A stretch of DNA of 11,702 nt. It comes from Actinomycetes bacterium. GTDB lineage: Bacteria > Actinomycetota > Actinomycetes > Actinomycetales > Cellulomonadaceae. This document shows, one piece after another, positions 7,757 to 11,702 of this stretch; position 1 is the stretch's first letter; each line of letters starts with the position of its first letter. Under the pieces are notes generated by a model. The model saw only the letters and a program-made list of their open reading frames with translations, made no database searches and had not been told where the DNA came from. The stretch lies in NCBI GenBank assembly GCA_021793115.1, contig JAJYTJ010000118.1, forward strand, positions 1 to 11,702. Direction: 5' to 3'. A program made the translations under genes and the position numbers.

Positions 7757-9163
7757 ATGGTCACGACGAACCGGCATGTCCGGCGCAGCGACGACGAGCG
7801 GGAGGCGGTCGAGCTCAACCCCGTCTTCCTCCGGCCGGGGGAGGCGACCTCGCTGCCCAAGCACCGGATGCCGGAGGGCGAGAGCCTTCCGGAGACGGCG
7901 TACCAGATCGTCCACGACGAGGCGATGCTCGACGGCAACGCGCGGCTGAATCTCGCCACGTTCGTCGGCACGTGGATGGACGACCACGCGGGCCGCCTGT
8001 ACCTCGAGGCCGCCGACAAGAACATCGTCGACAAGGACGAGTACCCCCAGACCGCCGCCATCGAGACGCGGTGCTGGACGATGCTCGCGCACCTCTGGCA
8101 CGCGCCCGACCCGGACCGCACCATCGGCACGTCGACGGTGGGCTCGTCGGAGGCGGCCATGCTCGGCGGCCTCGCGCTCAAGCGGCGCTGGCAGCACGCG
8201 CGCCGCGCCGCCGGCAAGCCCACCGACCGGCCGAACCTCGTCATGTCGAGCGCCGTGCAGGTGTGCTGGGAGAAGTTCTGCAACTACTGGGACGTCGAGC
8301 CGCGGTACGTGCCCATCAGCGCCGAGCACAAGGTGCTCGACGGGTCCGGGCTGGCGGCGTACGTCGACGAGAACACCATCGGCGTGGTGGCGATCATGGG
8401 CGTCACGTACACCGGGATGTACGAGCCGGTCGCGGCGATCGCCGCGGCGCTCGACGAGATCCAGGCCGCCACCGGGCTCGACGTGCCCATCCACGTCGAC
8501 GGCGCGTCCGGCGCGATGGTCGCGCCGTTCCTGCAGCCCGAGCTGGCGTGGGACTTCCGCATCGCCCGCGTGGCGTCCATCAACACGTCGGGGCACAAGT
8601 ACGGGCTCGTCTACCCCGGGGTCGGGTGGGTGGTGTGGCGCGACACCGCGGCGCTGCCCGAGGACCTCGTGTTCCACGTCAGCTACCTCGGCGGGGACAT
8701 GCCGACGCTGGCGCTGAACTTCTCGCGCCCGGGGGCGCAGGTGCTGCTGCAGTACTACACGTTCCTGCGGCTCGGGCGGGAGGGGTTCCGGCGCGTGCAG
8801 GGCGCGGCGCGCGACGTGGCGACGTTCCTGTCCGGGCGCATCGCGGCGATGCCGGCCTTCGAGCTGTGGAACGACGGCTCGGACATCCCGGTGTTCGCGT
8901 GGCGGCTGCGCGACGGGCACACGGAGAACTGGACGCTCTACCACCTGTCCGACCGGCTGCGGATGCGCGGCTGGCTCGTGCCCGCCTACCCGATGCCCGC
9001 GGACCTCTCGGAGATCACGGTGCAGCGCGTCGTGGTGCGCAACGGCTTCAGCCACGACCTGGCCGACGCGTTCCTCGCCGACCTGCGCGCCGAGGTCGCC
9101 TACCTCGACGCGCTCACCGCCCCGCTGCCGAGCGTGGGGACGCGGCCGGCGTTCCACCACTGA
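7757..9163 (+). CDS. gadB: Glutamate decarboxylase (PLP-dependent, glutamate to GABA)
   Basis: The 468-residue enzyme removes CO2 from glutamate, consumes a proton and yields GABA. It is close in length to E. coli GadB (466), and its key residues lie at a constant offset of five. Lys281 in INTSGHKYGLVYPG forms the Schiff base (E. coli Lys276), Asp248 in HVDGASG binds the pyridine nitrogen, and Gln168 in VQVCWEKF stacks on the ring. TSTVGSSEAAMLGG (125-138) binds phosphate. DGNARLNLATF (59-69) is the family's N-terminal signature. The protein ends in FHH, recalling the E. coli C-terminal histidine (His465) that blocks the active site at neutral pH. The ATG at 7757 matches the family's start. 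No GadC-type glutamate/GABA antiporter is visible here. A hairpin after the gene suggests it is monocistronic. Confidence 0.95.
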   Translation: MVTTNRHVRRSDDEREAVELNPVFLRPGEATSLPKHRMPEGESLPETAYQIVHDEAMLDGNARLNLATFVGTWMDDHAGRLYLEAADKNIVDKDEYPQTAAIETRCWTMLAHLWHAPDPDRTIGTSTVGSSEAAMLGGLALKRRWQHARRAAGKPTDRPNLVMSSAVQVCWEKFCNYWDVEPRYVPISAEHKVLDGSGLAAYVDENTIGVVAIMGVTYTGMYEPVAAIAAALDEIQAATGLDVPIHVDGASGAMVAPFLQPELAWDFRIARVASINTSGHKYGLVYPGVGWVVWRDTAALPEDLVFHVSYLGGDMPTLALNFSRPGAQVLLQYYTFLRLGREGFRRVQGAARDVATFLSGRIAAMPAFELWNDGSDIPVFAWRLRDGHTENWTLYHLSDRLRMRGWLVPAYPMPADLSEITVQRVVVRNGFSHDLADAFLADLRAEVAYLDALTAPLPSVGTRPAFHH

Positions 9164-9270
9164 GCCACCCACAGCCCGGGACGTCGGGCGCGCCGTCCGC
9201 GGTCCTGCCCTGAACCGTCGCACGCCGCGGCGCGGGGACGCCATCGTCGTCGCACGCCGGGGCCCGCGCA

Positions 9271-9295
9271 CGGCCCGGGCACGGTGCCTGGGCCG
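9271..9295 (+). terminator. Hairpin terminator candidate after the glutamate decarboxylase gene
   Basis: CGGCCCGGGC (9271-9280) pairs with GCCTGGGCCG (9286-9295), ten pairs including one G-T, around the loop ACGGT. It begins about 108 nt past the stop and ends 22 nt before the next GTG. No T tract follows. Its position fits separation of gadB from the tad operon. Confidence 0.45.
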
Positions 9296-9317
9296 GCGGG
9301 CGGGGCGGACGGGGGGC

Positions 9318-10211
9318 GTGGTGGCGCTGGGCGGGCGGAGCGTGGACGACCGCGCGGGGTGGCCTGCTGACGATCGCGTGGGACCTACGGACGACCGCAC
9401 GGGGCGGGGTGCGCCGGGCCGCGCGGAGCGGGACGCCGACGAGCGTGCGGTCCAGGGTGCGGACGACCATCTGCGACGGGGTGCGGCCGACCGTGTGGGG
9501 AGTGGTGCGGCCGGCCGGTCGGCGGGCGCTCGGGGTGTGGTGGTCGGCGTCCTCGGCGCGCGCGGCGGCGTCGGCGCGTCGAGCCTCGCGGCGCTCGTCG
9601 CCGCCCGTGCCGCGCGGCGGACCGCCACCGCGCTCGTCGACCTGGACCCGTCGGGCGGCGGGCTGGACGTGCTCGTCGGGCTCGAGGAGGAGCCCGGCGC
9701 GCGGTGGCCGGACCTCGCGCACGCGCGCGGCGACGTGGACGGCCGCGACGTCGTGGCGCTGCTGCCGCGGTGGGGTCGGGTCGCGGTGCTCTCGTGCGAC
9801 CGGTCCCGGCCGGGTGCGCTCGACAGGGCGACGGTGGCCGACGTGGTCGGGTCCCTGGCGCGCGCGTCGGGGTGCGTCGTGGTCGACCTCGCCCGAGCCG
9901 CCGCGGCGTCGGCTCACCCGCTCGTGGCCGGCTGCGACCTCGTCGCGCTCGTCGCCGCGCGTGACCTGCGGTCCGTGGCGGGTGCCCTCGCGCTGCGCGA
10001 CTGCCTGCCCGCGGCGTCGGCAGGGCTCGTCGTGCGTGGACCGGCACCGGGTGGGCTCGGGGTCGCCGAGCTGGCCGGGGCGGTGGGTCTGCCGCTGCTC
10101 TGGGCGGGCCGGGCCGACCGCGGGCTGGCACGTGCTGCCGAGCAAGGGGTGCTGCCGTCGCACGGGCCGGCCGCGCGGGCCGCGGCGGCCGTGCTGGCGC
10201 GGGTGCTGTGA
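9318..10211 (+). CDS. ssd: Ssd/CpaE-like MinD-superfamily ATPase of the tad locus, short form
   Basis: The 297-residue product as called belongs to the CpaE/Ssd branch of the ParA/MinD family, which places or regulates Tad pilus machinery and in mycobacteria affects septum formation. The deviant P-loop is GARGGVGASS (80-89), with Arg where most MinD/ParA proteins have the signature Lys. ALVDLDPSGGGLDVLVG (105-121) is switch I, and VVVDLA (187-192) is the Walker B-like strand. Typical family members are longer and carry a receiver-like N-terminal domain. Here residues 1-72 are only Gly/Asp/Arg-rich with repeated DDRxG. Third-position G/C is clearly lower in that part than in the rest. The real start may therefore be GTG 9537 or 9540, just before the first strand, and no ribosome site decides it. 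The stop overlaps the tadA start by four bases. Confidence 0.75.
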   Translation: MVALGGRSVDDRAGWPADDRVGPTDDRTGRGAPGRAERDADERAVQGADDHLRRGAADRVGSGAAGRSAGARGVVVGVLGARGGVGASSLAALVAARAARRTATALVDLDPSGGGLDVLVGLEEEPGARWPDLAHARGDVDGRDVVALLPRWGRVAVLSCDRSRPGALDRATVADVVGSLARASGCVVVDLARAAAASAHPLVAGCDLVALVAARDLRSVAGALALRDCLPAASAGLVVRGPAPGGLGVAELAGAVGLPLLWAGRADRGLARAAEQGVLPSHGPAARAAAAVLARVL

Positions 10212-11539
10212 GCGACGCGGCCGTCGCGCCGGCGCTGGTCGCCGCGGTCCGTGCGCGGCTCGGGGACCGCGGGCGGGGGACCGGCACCACCGCCGGGCTC
10301 GACGACGACGTGCGGGATGCGGTGCTGGCCGCAGCGCGTGCGGCCGGGACGCTGCTCGGGCCGGCGGACCTGGAGCGCACGGTGCACGACGTGCGCGACG
10401 AGCTCGTCGGGGCTGGCCCCCTGCAGCGGTGGCTCGATGACCCAGCCGTGACCGACGTGCTCGTCAACGGGCCCGACGAGGTCTGGGTGGAGCGCGCCGG
10501 CGCGCTCGCCCGCACGGCCACCCGGTTCGGCTCGGCGGCCCAGGTGCGGGCGCTGGCCGTGCGCCTGGCGGCGGCCGGGGGTCAGCGGCTCGACGACGCC
10601 GCGCCCACCGTCGACGCGCGCCTGCCCGACGGGACGCGGCTGCACGCCGTGCTGCCACCGCTCGGCGGCCCGTGCACGCTGCTCAGCCTGCGGGTGGTGC
10701 GGCCGCGGCCGTTCGCGCTCGACGAGCTGGTGGCGTGCGGCTCGGTGGCGCCCGAGGCGGCGCCGGTGCTGCGCGCGATCGTCGCCGCGCGGGCGACCGT
10801 GCTGGTGAGTGGCGCGACCGGCTCGGGGAAGTCGACGCTGCTGGCCACCCTCCTGTCGCTGGTGCCGCACGACGAACGGATCGTCGTCATCGAGGAGAGC
10901 GGCGAGCTGCAGCCCGACCATCCCCACGTGGTGCGGCTGGTCACGCGGCGCGCGAACGTCGACGGCGCCGGGCGCGTGGACCTGCCGGAGCTGGTGCGCC
11001 AGGCGCTGCGGATGCGGCCGGACCGGATCGTCCTCGGCGAGTGCCGTGGCGCCGAGGTGCGCGACGTGCTGGCCGCCCTCAACACGGGCCACGAGGGTGG
11101 GTTCGCCACGGTGCACGCCAATGCGGCCGCCGACGTGCCGGCCCGGCTCGAGGCGCTGGGCTCGCTCGCGGGCCTCTCGCGTGACGCGCTCGCCGCGCAG
11201 GCCGCGTCGGCCGTCGACGCCGTGCTGCACCTGCGTCGGGTCGGTCCCGGGCGGGCGCTGCGCAGGCTGGAGGAGGTCGGTGTGGTGCGGCGGTCGCCGG
11301 GCGGCGCGCTCGAGGTGGTGACGGCGCTGCGCTGCCCGGCGGGCGGCCCGCTCGAGCGCGGACCGGGCTGGCCTTGCCTGGAGCGCCGGCTCGCCGGGTC
11401 GCCCGAGACCCCTCCCGGAGGGATGGCGGCCGGTGAGCGGGAGGACCGGGTGCCGGCACTGCCGGCCGCGGCGCCGCTCGACGCCCGCGAGGCGTGGACC
11501 GGCGGAGCGCCGCAGGCTCGCACAGGCGGGACCGCATGA
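10208..11539 (+). CDS. tadA: TadA family secretion/pilus assembly ATPase
   Basis: The 443-residue product is the cytoplasmic hexameric ATPase (CpaF/TadA, secretion ATPase superfamily) that powers Tad pilus assembly. An N-terminal domain (about 30-165) includes GAGPLQRWLDDPAVTDVLVNG (68-88), typical of the family. The motor domain has Walker A GATGSGKST (202-210), an Asp-box-type VVIEESGEL (226-234), Walker B-like RIVLGECRGAE (273-283) and a His box TGHEGGFATVHAN (293-305). All catalytic residues look intact. After about residue 375 there is a Pro/Gly/Ala-rich tail of about 65 residues. The GTG start overlaps the ssd stop (GTGA), and the end overlaps the tadB start (ATGA), so the three genes are translationally coupled. 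Confidence 0.95.
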   Translation: MSDAAVAPALVAAVRARLGDRGRGTGTTAGLDDDVRDAVLAAARAAGTLLGPADLERTVHDVRDELVGAGPLQRWLDDPAVTDVLVNGPDEVWVERAGALARTATRFGSAAQVRALAVRLAAAGGQRLDDAAPTVDARLPDGTRLHAVLPPLGGPCTLLSLRVVRPRPFALDELVACGSVAPEAAPVLRAIVAARATVLVSGATGSGKSTLLATLLSLVPHDERIVVIEESGELQPDHPHVVRLVTRRANVDGAGRVDLPELVRQALRMRPDRIVLGECRGAEVRDVLAALNTGHEGGFATVHANAAADVPARLEALGSLAGLSRDALAAQAASAVDAVLHLRRVGPGRALRRLEEVGVVRRSPGGALEVVTALRCPAGGPLERGPGWPCLERRLAGSPETPPGGMAAGEREDRVPALPAAAPLDAREAWTGGAPQARTGGTA

Positions 11540-11702
11540 CCGCGAGCGCCGCGCTCGTCGGGGCCCTCGTCGGCCTAGCCGCCGCGGCCGTCGCGAGCCC
11601 CCGGCGTCCGGCCGCCGTGGCGGAGCGGGCGGGGCTGGCGGACCAGGCGGCGCGGGCGCACCCGGCGGCGCGGGCGGACCAGGCGGCGCGGGCGCACCCG
11701 GC
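11536..11702 (+). CDS. tadB: TadB-like type II secretion F family protein, N-terminus (cut by window edge)
   Basis: The ATG at 11536 overlaps the tadA stop. The visible 55 codons encode MTASAALVGALVGLAAAAVA, one hydrophobic helix, followed by SPRRPAAVAERAGL and an Ala/Arg-rich repeat. Position straight after tadA and a first membrane helix fit TadB, the inner-membrane platform protein of the Tad machine. The diagnostic T2SSF domain lies outside the window, so the name rests on context. Confidence 0.7.
   Translation, partial: MTASAALVGALVGLAAAAVASPRRPAAVAERAGLADQAARAHPAARADQAARAHP
11641..11702 (+). repeat. 36-bp in-frame tandem repeat in the tadB N-terminus, continuing past the edge
   Basis: A 36-bp unit beginning gaccaggcggcgcgg occupies 11641-11676. 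An identical second copy starts at 11677 and is cut after 26 bases. Each unit encodes twelve residues, DQAARAHPAARA. Perfect identity and a length divisible by three suggest recent duplication that keeps the frame. Confidence 0.85.

Noticed and set aside
9231..9250. Similarity of this stretch (GCGGGGACGCC then TCGTCG) to the hairpin arm at 6536-6554
   Set aside because: It is short, with one mismatch, made of bases common in this genome, and has no matching second arm here. It is not enough to call a dispersed repeat.
6662..9628. A very long minus-strand open frame across the HAD, gadB and ssd region
   Set aside because: It runs opposite the well-supported glutamate decarboxylase gene and out of frame through the HAD gene. 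Its composition is low-complexity and it has no domain.
11641..11702. Repeat at the right edge as a CRISPR array
   Set aside because: The copies are directly adjacent with no spacers and lie in frame inside a coding region, so it is a tandem coding repeat.

Overview
The window looks like chromosome from a very high-GC actinobacterium. Third codon positions in the real genes are almost all G or C, GTG starts are common, and leaders are often short. The gene content would suit a Micrococcales member such as Cellulomonadaceae, but that placement is an inference from gene content and base composition, not from a marker gene. I see no tRNA, rRNA, CRISPR array, insertion sequence or phage gene.

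Layout. The left part (1-6211) is a run of minus-strand genes: the N-terminus of a MATE efflux pump (cut by the left edge), acetyl-CoA synthetase (acs), a Pro/Ala-rich four-helix membrane protein of unknown function, a formate/nitrite transporter (FNT) family channel, and an ACT-domain malic enzyme. Next comes about 580 bp with no confident gene (6212-6792). It holds a 16-bp tandem repeat, a long hairpin, operator-like repeats and a possible frameshifted small gene. A minus-strand HAD-IB phosphatase-like gene follows. It is divergent from a plus-strand glutamate decarboxylase gene, which precedes a tight plus-strand cluster: a short Ssd/CpaE-like P-loop ATPase, TadA, and the start of TadB (cut by the right edge). 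Four-base overlaps (GTGA, ATGA) link the last three, so they are very probably one operon.

How the genes fit together. The right end is the start of an actinobacterial tad (tight adherence, type IV pilus-like) locus. From memory, HAD-IB gene / ssd / tadA / tadB, with acs a few genes away, is also the arrangement in Mycobacterium tuberculosis (Rv3661, Rv3660c, Rv3659c, Rv3658c, Rv3667), so this is an old conserved neighbourhood. Glutamate decarboxylase stands between the HAD gene and ssd and looks like a lineage-specific insertion. The minus-strand metabolic genes concern acetate activation, monocarboxylate or nitrite movement, and malate decarboxylation. A near-perfect DosR/DevR-like palindrome in front of acs raises the possibility of control by oxygen or redox state.

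I did not find a convincing new multi-gene system. The best leads are the DosR-like box at acs, the repeat-plus-hairpin leader with a possible frameshifted small gene before the malic enzyme, the reduced Ssd protein, and an in-frame 36-bp repeat at the start of TadB.
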